64,000 nucleotides of DNA from Lumnitzera littorea (Eukaryota; Streptophyta; Magnoliopsida; Myrtales; Combretaceae). The notes below the pieces were generated by a model, which did no database searches, was not told where the DNA came from, and was given only the letters and a program-made list of their open reading frames with translations. The position numbers and the translations under genes are program-made. Each line of letters begins with the position of its first letter. The stretch's first letter is position 1. The stretch lies in the NCBI GenBank assembly GCA_024138015.1, contig JAMXBB010000011.1:70603308-70667307 (forward strand). The letters run 5' to 3'. This document shows, piece after piece, positions 34,731 to 45,480 of the stretch.

Positions 34731-35495
34731 TGATATGTTATAAGCTGCAAGAATTTTTAATGAAGTAAGCACAAAGGAGCCACCAATGATGTCTTTTCTT
34801 GTTTTAATTAATTATTTTCTTTATGAATGTTATTGTTATTAGAATATTCCTTAGTGATTAATTATTAGCCAATTAAAAATTAGTTATATTAGCCAATAAC
34901 AATTTATCTTTGTTGACCAATATAAATTTAATTCTATTAGCCAATAGAAATTAAGTTCTTTTAGCATTGATTATAGGTCTTTTATTTTGTTAACTCTATT
35001 AGTCAAAAGGAATTTATTTCCATTGACCAATGGAAATTTAGTTCTATTGACCTATAGAAATTTAGTTCTATTAACTAATAAAAATTCAACTCTATTAGCC
35101 AATAGGAATTAAGTTCTTTTAACATTAATTATAGATCTTTTATTTTATTTTAATTATGGAACGCCATTATGGTTAGAGGATTATTTAAAGGTTCTTATTC
35201 CATTGTAACAAACATCATTCAAAGTTTACAAAATATTGATGCTTTTTCTCTTAAACCTTTCTACTCTTATTAAATTTGTGAGATTGTGGCAAGTAATATT
35301 AAATTATTTGTTTATGAGTTATATCGTTCAAATAATCTAGTAAATGATTGATCTATATAGATGAGTCATATCCAATAAAGAAATTATTTAAAAACCCATC
35401 CTTAAATATCTAAGCCCTAATTTTTGCAAACTAGGTTTAATCAAACCTTGAATTGATTATTGCTCGATATCCTAATACCCCGATTAGGTACATCA
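34731..35495 (+). repeat. 5' LTR of the internally deleted gypsy element
   Basis: Begins TGATATG and ends GGTACATCA. It matches 39111-39793 through 'agcacaaaggagccacca', 'ttattttctttat', 'attagaatattcctta', 'gttcttttagcattgattataggtctttt', 'ggattatttaaaggttct', 'ttgtgagatt', 'aataatctag' and 'gtttaatcaa'. It contains about eight 24-bp repeat units in its first half (see the CCAAT array entry). Confidence 0.82.
34866..35115 (+). repeat. 24-bp-periodic CCAAT repeat array in LTR
   Basis: Units resemble 'attagccaatagaaattaagttct'. Exact CCAAT occurs at 34869, 34893, 34917, 34941, 35027 and 35099. The first four are spaced exactly 24 bp apart, and the last two are 72 bp (three units) apart; intervening units carry degenerate versions such as 'gtcaaa', 'cctata' and 'ctaata'. 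CCAAT boxes bind the NF-Y complex in plants. Position in the U3 half of the LTR makes a transcriptional role plausible but unproven. Confidence 0.75.
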
Positions 35496-35762
35496 TAATT
35501 TGGGATCAATGCCTCAATTCGATGACAGGAATCTTATTGGTAAATTGTTGTGTGATTTTTTGCTCATGGCATGATTGACCATGTAGTAACGATTTAATAG
35601 ATTTGTGTTGTTATATTACTATGATTGATTGTTGTATGTGTGGAGATTAGATTATTACTGTAGTCATAGCTTATAATAATGGATAAGAACTGTTATATTA
35701 TATTTGTTGAAGCATCCAAGCTCCCGACATCCAATTGTTTGAGAAATTTCTCAAATGATATT

Positions 35763-37118
35763 TGATAAGGTGTGTATTGCATTATTAAACAAGTGCACCT
35801 ATTAAATAATAGTATAGTGGGCTACGAGAGTTTAGGGTTGTCAATCCCACAACAACTGAACACTTACTCGCTTGCTCTAATTACTCTAACTTAAGTTAAA
35901 TTGTAATATTAATGATTACTTTGAATGAAAATAGAGAAATAGAAATGAATAAAGGATTATCTAATAATACAAGAATAAAATTAAATTAAATAAACATAAA
36001 TTAGTATATCTAGACTTTGATCACCATGAGCATAATATGTAAAATCGTATGGTTTTTAATGAATTTTTTTTTCTTATTAACCAAAGAAATTTCGGTACTA
36101 ATCTAATAGGAATTGCTTCTTATTAAATTCTAATAATAATTACATCTTACCTAAATCGCTTCTAGGATAAGTCTCCTTAGAATAGTATTAAGATCAGGAA
36201 TTCTACACATAAACAAGAATTGATTTTCAATTCTGAATCAAATCTATAACCTATCTCTAACCTTATAGCAAATCCCTTCCATTACACTAGATTTATTTAT
36301 TATTAACTTCGCAACTTCAATACATAAAATTAAATAATTAAGTGGAGACTTTAGAAACAACAACTTAGCCTGAAACAAAACTCATAATTAAATTAATAAG
36401 AACAAGAAAATTGCATTAAAATAAAACAATCATTATAAACTACATCATTACCTCAGTGGTTCACAAGTCTAAATATCGATGCTTCTAAGCAATAATCATA
36501 GTAAAGATGACAACTTGCATGATGAAAGTAACACTAAACCCTTAAAAGTATTCTATTCCTACTGTCTCTCTCTCTTCTCTTACGAATATCTATCTTCTAT
36601 ATATTGTGTTTAGATGGAATAATCTTCAAATGGCAAGTGTATCATAGCAAATCAGAGGTCCACGGGTGTGATCATGGGCAAGATGAGTAGGCGTGAATAA
36701 CACTTTGCAATAATTCTCGCAAAAATTATCTTGAAATTAATTACAAAGGGATCACGAGTAAGGAACACAACCGTAGTATCATCAAAAATCCTTTGAACTT
36801 TTATTTTGAATTCAAAGATATAGGTTTCACTGCCAAGGAACATAGCCATATAACCGTGAAGTGCAACCATGGTCGACTTTCTTACGTATTTCTTAAACAA
36901 ATTCTTTTTAGTCCTTACTATCTTCAAATTATCCTTCAAAATCAATGAAATTCTTCTCAAAAATCATCTAACTTAACATCTTTTCGTCACATTGCTTCAA
37001 TTGATTTATAAAATAAAAAACAACTTAAATAAATAGTAAATTCAATTAAATTATATCAAAATAGCTCAAAATATCAAGGAAAATAGTATAACGGATGAGT
37101 GTAATTTTACACTCATCA
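35763..37118 (-). mobile_element. Nested element, probable solo LTR, with hairpin terminus
   Basis: On the minus strand it begins TGATGAGTGTAA at 37118 and ends 'caatacacaccttatca' at 35763 (TG...CA). This bounds a 1.36-kb block that interrupts the gypsy internal region. The sequence 'taccacgg'/'cacggtt'-like segments near 36840-36860 and the terminal motif resemble a plant LTR family I have seen, but I cannot name it. A 102-codon minus-strand frame at 36652-36960 has no known motif. The 5-bp flanks do not match. Confidence 0.45.
37094..37117. repeat. Perfect 11-bp-arm palindrome at the nested element's end
   Basis: GATGAGTGTAA, a TT spacer and TTACACTCATC form a perfect inverted repeat next to the terminal TG of the nested element. 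It could form a hairpin at the LTR end or be a dimeric protein binding site. Confidence 0.85.
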
Positions 37119-37369
37119 ACATCAACTGCTCTTGACCATAACCAAACGTTCTCTTTACCAATCCTAGATCTTAAATACTTTTCCCACCATCTCGACATAA
37201 CTGAACCACCACCCAAACCCATCCTTTCATCTTAAGCCACTTACATACTCAAACCTCAACACTAACCTCATACCATCTAAACACCCAAAACTTAACATCA
37301 TGACAAATAAAATAACCTACACAATATCTAACTTTAATAGTAAAGATGTAGTATTCCTATAAAAACATT
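37119..37369. other. Resumed internal region of the gypsy element
   Basis: C/A-rich sequence with no recognisable domain, lying just upstream of the protease-like remnant. Confidence 0.4.
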
Positions 37370-37690
37370 TTATGTTCAAGGAAGGACTGAATATGGCCAA
37401 TTGCAAGTCCAAATTAGTGATTGCCTTATCAATTCAATTTCTAAGGTTGTAGTGGAAAGATTAGGTTTTGAAATCACCACCCATTTGAGTTCATATGAAG
37501 TTAATTATAATGGTGAGGTGATTCAAGTTACAAAGCAAACCTGAGTAACTTATTCCATTGGTGCAAAACTTATAGGTGAAGAAATGTTTGATATTGTAGA
37601 CAAAGAAGATTATCATATTTGTCTAAGAAATTCATGGAAGATGAGTATAAGTGCATGGTATTGATCTGTGAACAACACCTACAACCTAGG
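37370..37690 (+). pseudogene. Retroviral-type aspartic protease remnant
   Basis: The plus strand reads 'FYVQGRTEYGQLQVQISD', then 'ISKVVVERLGFEITTH', 'GEVIQVTKQT', a stop, 'YSIGAKLIGEEMFDIV' and 'LRNSW'. This follows the layout of the plant gypsy protease (active-site strand, 'VxKLGL', 'VTKQC', 'FSIG', 'LLGRPW'). The active-site D-S/T-G is replaced (ISDCLINSISK), so it is catalytically dead as well as interrupted by a stop. Confidence 0.62.
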
Positions 37691-38187
37691 TAAGAAGTGA
37701 CTTGTAGTATGTCATGATTCTCTAACTAGGGTTGAGGAAGGATTAGCAATTTTTAAGGCTTCAATTCAACGATGGAAAGCTAAGAAAGCCACACTCAATG
37801 GAATTCCTCCACTCTCAAATGAAATTAGGACTGAGGAAACACCACTTCAAACTTAAGAAGAAGGTTAAAATGTAGCTAAGTAGACTGAAGTGGTAGGTAA
37901 GGTTGAAATGGCGATCAAGATGATTAGGAAGCCTAATGAAAAGCAACGATTAGAATTCTAAAACCTTAACCTTACTCGATCTGCATTTCCATCTAAAGTT
38001 GTTGGAGATTATAGGTACTCTTACATTTTTAACGTTCTGTTTGGGTTGTATAGTAGCATGGTACTATTAGAGTTGCCTGTATCTAATGTGAATAGTTGTT
38101 ATGATATAACTAGCATGTAGAATATTGGTTGTGGTTACATTCACGCCTACTTAAAGGGTAGAATGACCACCAATATGATTGCATGCA
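37691..38187 (+). pseudogene. Degenerate polyprotein linker region
   Basis: Downstream of the protease remnant the sequence keeps Lys/Glu-rich stretches such as 'RWKAKKATLNGIPP' near 37772, in the place of the protease-RT linker of gypsy elements. No RT motif follows, showing that pol has been deleted. Confidence 0.4.
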
Positions 38188-38393
38188 TTATTAGAGTAGT
38201 GGTAACATAATGGAGCTCGGATATAGGTTCACATGTTGATAATTACTGTTGTTATATTGGTAGAAAAGTTGTTGGAATTTGCTATAAGCATTATTAAAGT
38301 AGTGGACACGCAATGGGGCTTGAGTATGGGTTCACATGTTGACAATTCCTATTGTTATATTGGTAAAGAAGTAGTTGAAATTTGTTGTAACCA
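38188..38393. repeat. Tandem duplication, 103-bp unit, two copies
   Basis: Unit 1 starts 'ttattagagtagtgg' at 38188 and unit 2 'ttattaaagtagtgg' at 38291. Both continue with 'ggttcacatgttga', 'ttgttatattggta' and 'gttg..atttg'. About 80 percent identity by eye. It lies in the internal region of the gypsy element. Confidence 0.82.
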
Positions 38394-38586
38394 CAGCTAT
38401 CAGTTGGATAAAGGTTGTGTGTGCATCCTTGAATACCCCAGGATCGAATTGAAAGTAGTTGGTAGTATTTGTAGGAATCGAGCAAGATGCTTATATGATG
38501 ATGATTTAGAATTGAGTAGGGATGAGATAATAGTGAGGAATCAATTTTGTTGTGAACTTGATTATTTAGGGATTGATATGAATTAA
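38233..38586 (+). CDS. Hypothetical 117-residue frame, doubtful
   Basis: An open frame overlapping the tandem duplication. Cys-containing blocks such as 'EICCNHSYQLDKGCVC' and a 'RARCLYDDDLELSRDE' block are visible, but I recognise no family. It lies in the 3' internal part of a dead gypsy element, and an opposite-strand frame of nearly the same length exists. It is more likely a chance or fossil frame than a gene. Confidence 0.15.
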   Translation: MLIITVVILVEKLLEFAISIIKVVDTQWGLSMGSHVDNSYCYIGKEVVEICCNHSYQLDKGCVCILEYPRIELKVVGSICRNRARCLYDDDLELSRDEIIVRNQFCCELDYLGIDMN

Positions 38587-39100
38587 TATCAAGATGGAAT
38601 ATTAAATTCAACAAAGAAGAGTATAATTTTATGGACATTTTGAGATGCTAAACTTTTATAAATTGACATAGTTAGCTCCTCTTACTCACGAGGGAATGAT
38701 AAAAAGAATACACATGAGTGCAAGGAAATGCAAGTATATTTTAGAAGTGCATAGTCATGGATTGGGATTGATGTCAGAATGTTATGAGAACTAAATGTTC
38801 AAAGGGAATTCACAGATTATTTGCAGGAGAAAAGGACACTTTTGAGCTTTATCAAATATCTAAGTATCGTTCCTGTTATTGACTCGCCTGATGAGTTAGG
38901 AGCCATGAAAATGAAAATAGAGAATGGGTTAATTTGTGAGAATCAATTAAGTGAGTTTAGTGATAAACACATCAAACACATGAGAGACTCAAACACCTTA
39001 TCTCATATCACTAACATTTGCATGATGTAGGTTCAATTTAAGTGCTTTATATTTGATTTAGGTGGAAGACACAGTCAAATATTCAAGTTGAATCTTCTTC

Positions 39101-39110
39101 AAGGGAGAGG
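39101..39110 (+). other. Polypurine tract before 3' LTR
   Basis: AAGGGAGAGG sits immediately before the TGATTATG start of the 3' LTR. This is the position and composition expected for the plus-strand primer of reverse transcription, and it fixes the element's orientation. Confidence 0.75.
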
Positions 39111-39793
39111 TGATTATGTGTGGCAAGATATGAGATCTTTTAAAGAAGCAAGCACAAAGGAGCCACCATCCCTAAAGAAGAAGAATGATAATTTTGATGA
39201 CATCTTTCCTTGCTTTATTTAATTATTTTCTTTATCTATTTCATTATTATTAGAATATTCCTTAATAATTTATTATTGACCAATTAGAAATTAGTTTATT
39301 AATCAATAATATTTATCTTTATTAACCAATAGAGATTAAATTTTATTAGCTAATAGTAATTAAGTTCTTTTAGTATTGATTATAGGTCTTTTGTTTGTTA
39401 AATTCAATTCCGTTAGCCAATATAAATTAAGTTTTTTAGCATTAATTATAGATCTTTTATTTTGTTTTAATTATGAGATGCCATTATGATTGGAGGATTA
39501 TTTAAAGGTTCTAATTCGTTACAAACATCACTTAAAGTTTCATAAAACCTTTCCACTCTTTCAATTAATCTTGTGAGATTACGACAAGTAGCATTAGCTA
39601 ATTACATTGTTTAAATAATCTAGCAAATGATTTATCTATCAGTGAGTCATATTCAATAAAAAAATCATATTCAATAGAAAAATCATTCAAAAACTCATTC
39701 CTAAATATCTAAGCTCTAATTTTCATAAACTAAGTTTAATCAATTGTTGAATGGATTATTGCATACTATCCTAATCTCTCGATTGGTACATCA
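39111..39793 (+). repeat. 3' LTR of the internally deleted gypsy element
   Basis: 683 bp, from TGATTATG to GGTACATCA. It has fewer 24-bp units than the 5' LTR (about five against eight, exact CCAAT at 39280, 39326 and 39417). It carries an extra 31 bp after 'ggagccacca' and a small local duplication 'catattcaataaaaaaat' / 'catattcaatagaaaaat' near 39648-39685. Confidence 0.82.
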
Positions 39794-40249
39794 TTTACTT
39801 TTTCTTTAACTACACTTATTTCTATACAAATACTTGCTTCAGCATGGAGTGATTATACTAAAATCGATTTAACACCCTCTAGAGCCTAACTTTACTTTCC
39901 TTTTTTAAGGCTTATTTGCAATTCATCAAGTACGCTCCAAATCCAAAAATTGACTCTCGGTGTTTCTCTTTAGAAAAAATAATCCAATAGATTGAGCATT
40001 GATTTTCCGTGATACGAAATATGATCGAATTTCCTTCTCACTAATGTAACACGCAGTGAGAGAAATGTAAATTTAAAAAAAAAAAAAAAAAAGGGCAAAG
40101 CAAAGCAAAGCAAAACAAAAGATCCAAATGGTCCAAACAAACATAGAGACTGAAGTATTCTTATCGAAAATATAAGCGTTAATTTCATTCGTTCCACTCT
40201 ATAGTTGTTTAAACACATATAAAATAAAATAATGCATAAGAATGAGATA
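39794..40249. other. Intergenic with A-rich and GCAAA microsatellite
   Basis: A poly-A run of about 17-18 bases near 40076-40092 is followed by about four 'gcaaa' units near 40095-40115. The minus strand reading of this run gives a spurious 120-codon frame. No gene is supported. Confidence 0.5.
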
Positions 40250-40770
40250 AGTATAAGAAGAATAATTAGGAGTAAGGCTGGCATGAGAATAATGAGTAAC
40301 AGAGTAACGCGAGCCACATCATTGAACTGCATGTGGGGTCCGTAAAACCAGCAAACGCATTTATGTGAAAGCTCAAATTTCCAAGCTATTTTAAGAAAAT
40401 TTTACGGCCATCGTTCAAAAGTAAGTACATGATATGTGATTTTTAAATTTAGTAAATTATTTTAATTTACAGTAACTACTGTAGCCTTTTTTATTTTTAA
40501 TAGATATGATAAATCGAACACTTTGAAGTTAAAAGTATCCTACGATATAAATGGTCTTTAAAATTAGATAAGTTTGATAATAACTCGTATAATTCCACTT
40601 GCTTTTAATGATAATATATAAGTTTTCTTATTTAAAAGAATACGAAAGACCCAAGGGTCTAATCAAATATTTACTTTGATAATTGACTTCATCCAATCGA
40701 TTTGGATTTTGTCATTTTCAGCTTCCCATCTGTTCTTATCAAATCATTGATATAACAGTAGAGATTATGA
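40250..40770. repeat. Block related to 15540-15870 (dispersed duplicate)
   Basis: Shares in the same order 'ttgaactgc.tgtgg', 'gaaagctcaaa', 'aag.gtcta.tcaaata', 'ataa.tgacttcatc.aatc' and 'tagagattatgaga' or 'tagaaattatgaga' with the block near 15.6 kb. It has no LTR, TIR or coding hallmarks. Similarity is partial and the limits are rough. Confidence 0.5.
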
Positions 40771-42179
40771 GATTGGATAAAATAATTGAACCCAATAATG
40801 GCGATTTTTGTCTATTAATAAAAATTGTAAACAAAAATTGAAAGGCACTTTACTTTACTCCATTTTTCAAAGCGGTTTTCCACTTATTTTTCTGAAGGAA
40901 CTTCATCATCAATAACGGGCCAAACCGACTTCTCTTCTTTTATACGAGGGAAAAAAATTTAAAAAAGAAAAAAAGTGAGGGGAGAAGGAAAGTTAATTCA
41001 TTATTTCATTGGAGAAATTTTGGCCCACGATTTGATTGCAAAACAACATGAGAGAAGATAAGGTAAAAACAGGGATTTACTAATTTAATCAATGGAATTT
41101 GAAGTTGGTGAGAAGAAGCCATCATAAGCACTACACCCAGAGTGGATTTGAGAATTTTATTAATTTGTATAGCCCATGGTGGGACACATCTAGAATAGGT
41201 CAATCATATCCAATTTAATTGTAGTTCCCTCCTATTTTAATTTAATTTTACCATTAATTATGATTCATTTGTCAGAGTCAAATTAAGCAAGCAGATGCCA
41301 GTTTTGACTTGAACAAATTAATTCTGCCCGTCAAAACCTACTTTTGGTAGGATTAAGATTGAGTATGAGTTTACCTTGAAACTTGAATTGGACCGTTTCA
41401 GAGCTTCAAATTTTAATTTGTCGATATCAACGCATAGCTGCACATTTTAATAAAAGATGGTTCCAAGTCCAACGATGGATTCCTGCAGCTAACAGCTTAA
41501 CTAAGATTTAAATTCTTGAAAAGAAAAACATAAGGAAAGAAAGTAAGGAATAGAACGCTTCATATTTAGAGAATGGAATATGTATCGACCATAGAAATCA
41601 TTTTTTGCACTTATAGGAAAATGTTGCATGTCTATAGAAAAATGCTTTCGTTTAAAAATATTAAAAAAGAAAATTCTCATAATCATTCTATGCAAAGGAG
41701 AGTAAGTATATAGTGGGTGGAGTATGATATCTCACAAGTACAATGCTCTATAAGGTTCCCACATCTATAGATTTCATCTTTTTTGTTGTAAATTTCAAAT
41801 TTATGCGAATAAAAAAAGTTGTCCATATATGATATTACAAATTTTCATATGCAAAATCTATAAAACTCATAGCAAAATTTGTGGAATTAAAAAAAATAAT
41901 AATAATTTTTGCTTCCTTCACTATTTGAAATCTATATAATCTCACTACTTGACAAATTGGAAATGACAAGGGGGAAGAATGGAACAGGCCTAGTTAGAGA
42001 GGAAAATGAGGAATAATAAGAATAAAAATAAAAAATATAAAGTGAGAAAAGTAATATTAAGTTTAGGTTTAACGATGTATGATTATTAACCTATGGGCTT
42101 AGGATCCTTCTTTTTTTCATTTTATTAAAATATCAATTAATTAAAAAATATGATATTATAAAGAGTCATTTCAATAATT
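40771..42179. other. Intergenic, one weak small frame
   Basis: A 65-codon minus-strand frame (41006-41203) contains an internal 'MMASSHQLQIPLIKLVNP' that looks like a protein start and is followed by a GT-rich junction. I recognise no family and would not call a gene. The rest is AT-rich without repeat boundaries. Confidence 0.35.
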
Positions 42180-43200
42180 GGGTTCTTATCCTAATTTAAT
42201 GTCATAGAACAATTTAATGGGCTAGTGATAGACTTCGAGAACCGGACCCAATAAAGATGTCTTAAGGAAATCTGACTTGGTAGGCAAGAAACAAAGATCA
42301 TTAGATTGGTTTTTCTACTCTTGGTTTAGCTCGATTGTCTCATACGTGGAAAATAAACTCGAATAAGGTCTTTTTATGTCTATTTAGGCCTTGTTTGGCC
42401 ATCATAGTGTTTTAGAAGGCTCAAATAAGCCTTGAGTCTGTTTTGAAAGGATATAAGCTCATTTTATAAGCCATTAAGCCTAACCTGGCCTAAGCTTAAG
42501 TTCAGGGCTCATCCACTGTATAAGAATTAGAGGCTTGAATCTAAATTATCAATTATCATGAATTAATCCAATGCCTCTCATCAACAACTTACGCAATCCG
42601 TCCAACGGTCAAGATTAGGGGCGAAAATCTATATACAAGAGCCTTCTCCTCTTCGTTTGCAACATTTGAAGCATTGGAAAGTTTCATAAAAACATCATTA
42701 CTTTGTCAAAGTGACTCTATAGAAGATCAAATTAACTATCTTGTGAAAAACGGATCAAAACACTTAACAATACATAATTCAATCAACTATCACACATACG
42801 CATCACAAGACATCGAGCTTACCTATTTTTCATCTCTCACTTCGCTCTAAGATCATACATCCATATGTTTTCAAATCAAAACTTCTCTAGGATCAATTAC
42901 ACATGCATTGCATGTGATCGATCATAACAACAACCCGTCCATACAAATATTATTTTTTATTATTCATTTATTAAAGTTATATAATAATTTTTTATAGAAT
43001 AAATATAGGGTAATCTAAAACATGTACCATTTATGCCTTGAAGTACAAGTTTTCTAAGGTGGGTACAAGATCGAAAGGCCTTATACCCGTACTCCATCCT
43101 GTGAGAGTAGACTCTGAAAAATTTATGTTCAAAACCTACCTTGTAATACTTAACACCTACCTAAAACCTATCTAATCAAACAGGATACCGGCGAGTATTC
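42180..43200 (+). mobile_element. LTR-like sequence, unclassified
   Basis: 'ccgtccaacggtcaagatta' lies just upstream of a TATA-like 'tctatatacaag' near 42630, followed by a 'ccttctcctcttcgtttg' leader. This is the layout of many plant LTR promoters. The downstream part includes 'acatgcattgcatgtgatcgatc' near 42903. Ends and family cannot be fixed, and no coding domain adjoins. Confidence 0.3.
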
Positions 43201-44987
43201 TATATAACAGGGTTACTCACTCACTCTTTCTACTTCTTAAAAAATGTTTCCTTTTTAGAAGTATTTGAAAATCATTTTTTATAGCAAAAATATCCATTTT
43301 TCAGTAAAAATTGCAATCAGCACTTACCATCTTTGACTTTTTGAACTATCATCGATAGTTTGGAATTTGGATTAGTGCCATAGCATTTGGACGTTGCTTG
43401 AATTACCAAAAGTTCGGAAAATATTTTAAGCAAACAATAGTATCCCATTGATTCCTAAACAGCTTATTTCTTAAACATTCTTTTAAGGTATTCAAATTTC
43501 TTATAAATCGTCCAAGTGCTTAAAGGATAATTCATAACATCAATTTTTCTACCTATGAAATTTAAAAGAAAAAGAAAAAAAATGGAAATTCTTTAACTTC
43601 ATCTTCTCTCTTTATATATATATATTTTGAATTTTACCCCCTTAAAATACTATTATGTATAATCAATTATTGAAATTATACAAAAGAAAACCATATCATA
43701 AGGTATATTCAAGAATCCATATAATTTAATCAGGTAAGTCTAGGAGAATTTGGAGAAGCAAAACTTAAAAATCCAAATCCAAATAGATAAATAAACAAAA
43801 CGAGTCGATTGCTTGTTTATAATTTGGCCAACTATATTATATGATTCAACATTAGGAAGGAGAGATTTAAAACCGGTTCATTCCGCTGAAAGTGAATCAC
43901 GACATTTTTTACCAATGAATCAATTATTCAAACTTCAATTATTGATGTTGAACTCCTGCATTAATGAATTAGTTAAATAAGAGTTGGATGTTTTATCACA
44001 TTTATTATGATGAAGATACTTCAACAAGGGTTTTCTAGTACTTCCCAGAAATTCGTCCTTCAATTGGCTTCTCAGTCAGTCAATCGAGACATGAGTCTAG
44101 TGAGAAATCCAACCAAATCTTGAAACTTCCTTATTCCTTGCAAACCCCTAACAACCTAGTTAAGCTAGTGATCTGAGAGCAAGAGATCTTCTTGCGTTTA
44201 ATCAGACGTTTGGTGTTTTAAATTGAATACTTAGGCGAATTTTTCTTTTATCTTGATGATCCTTAGGATCTTTTGTGTGTTATATGATGGAAGCATGCGC
44301 TCTTCGAAACTAAGATTATGAACTTACGAGAAAAGGTGATAGCGCTTCGAAATTTTAGTTTGAGAATTGATGTTCAGGAAATGGTTATTATATGTTTGAA
44401 ATGATTTCATTCAACAACTGCTGATGAATTTGATGAAAATTTAAGAGTGGATCAAAGTTTTGAGATGGGAATTTCGTGGTTGGAATAGTCGATTAACGCC
44501 GAGATAGTGGACTAAACCAATCCATCAATCGTTTAAGAAAGAAATGAAAACAATCTAGTCGGCTAACTTTGTTGCTATTAGAACGTGGCATTTGAGTAGT
44601 AGGCTACTAGTGGACCAAAACCTCACCTAGACGACTAGACCCTTTTTCAATTGAGAAATCCTTGTTTACTTAAGCATTTGAGACTGATTTTGGGATGCAT
44701 GTCTAGGTGAGCTTTTAACTTGTTATGGCATGTTTGCTATGTGAGAGAGATTCGAAATGGAAGCAAATAAGGAACAAAATAACCAATTCTTTTTTTGCCA
44801 ACGAAATGATCAATTCATGTGTTTAAAACACCAACACAATCGTTGAACTCAGCCTGGCATGATGTATAGTACTATTAATTTGGCGACAAACTTCTTTGTA
44901 TTAACTGCCTACTCTTACATTATTCTAGGAGAAAAAAAACATCATATAAAGTAAATATATTGTGGTTGAAATTCTTTTGTCAGTGAC
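43201..44987. other. Intergenic, probably decayed transposon sequence
   Basis: Between 44470 and 44640 several variants of 'agtcgactaa' occur ('agtcgatta', 'agtggacta', 'agtcggcta', 'gacgactag'), reminiscent of repeated motifs in some plant LTRs. No gene is supported. Confidence 0.35.
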
Positions 44988-44990
44988 ATA

Positions 44991-45016
44991 ATATATATAT
45001 ATATATATATATATAT
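44991..45016. repeat. (AT)13 microsatellite
   Basis: Twenty-six bases of uninterrupted AT dinucleotide. It is followed by a very AT-rich region to about 45660. Confidence 0.95.
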
Positions 45017-45299
45017 CAATATTATCTATATTATTTAAGCAAAAGTAGGGGGGATTTGGTGTCTATTTTAGTTTAACCAAATTGTCCTTTGACAATATTA
45101 ATATTTCATATAATTTGCAAACTTTAATTATAAAATTTATGCCTTTCATATTAATCCATTGGAGATATAAATATCAATTACCTCAATCCCCTTTCAATAA
45201 TGAAATGGCAATATCTATATATAGCATTTTACATTTGTCTTATTATTATCATATTTACTATACATTCAAATTATACATATGTGCAATAACATTGTACAC

Positions 45300-45480
45300 A
45301 TTATGATGCATTTTATATATGATACATAAACCACATTGCATTATATATTACATAAATATGATATAATTTATTACAAAATAATATATAATTGATACATATA
45401 TATTATATGTATTATTTTACATGTCACGATATACTATGTATTATCACAAAATATAATGTATTGCATCATATACATACATA
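45300..45480. repeat. AT-rich inverted-repeat region
   Basis: 'atgatgcatttta' at about 45303 and 'ataatgtattgcatcatata' at about 45450-45469 are imperfect inverted copies. They flank a stretch dense in 'tacat', 'atatta' and 'gatac' words, including shorter internal palindromes. It could be a MITE remnant or simple AT-rich DNA. Confidence 0.4.

Larger units (their letters stand above)
34731..39793 (+). mobile_element. Internally deleted Ty3/gypsy element with both LTRs
   Basis: Two LTRs in the same orientation bracket 3.6 kb. The 3' LTR is preceded by a polypurine tract. Only a protease-like remnant of the polyprotein can be recognised; RT, RNase H and integrase are absent. A second element (35763-37118) sits in its 5' internal region, leaving about 2.3 kb of its own sequence. 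The LTRs differ by many substitutions and by repeat-unit number, so the insertion is old. Flanks TCTAT and TTTAC are at best a degraded target duplication. Confidence 0.75.

Noticed and set aside
38294..38638. Minus-strand 114-codon frame opposite the 103-bp duplication
   Set aside because: Antisense to another open frame in a dead retrotransposon, with no motif and Ser/Tyr/His-rich composition typical of chance frames.
39970..40332. Minus-strand 120-codon hydrophobic frame with a run of Phe
   Set aside because: It runs through a poly-A tract and a GCAAA microsatellite, giving poly-Phe and Leu/Phe repeats; no family resemblance.
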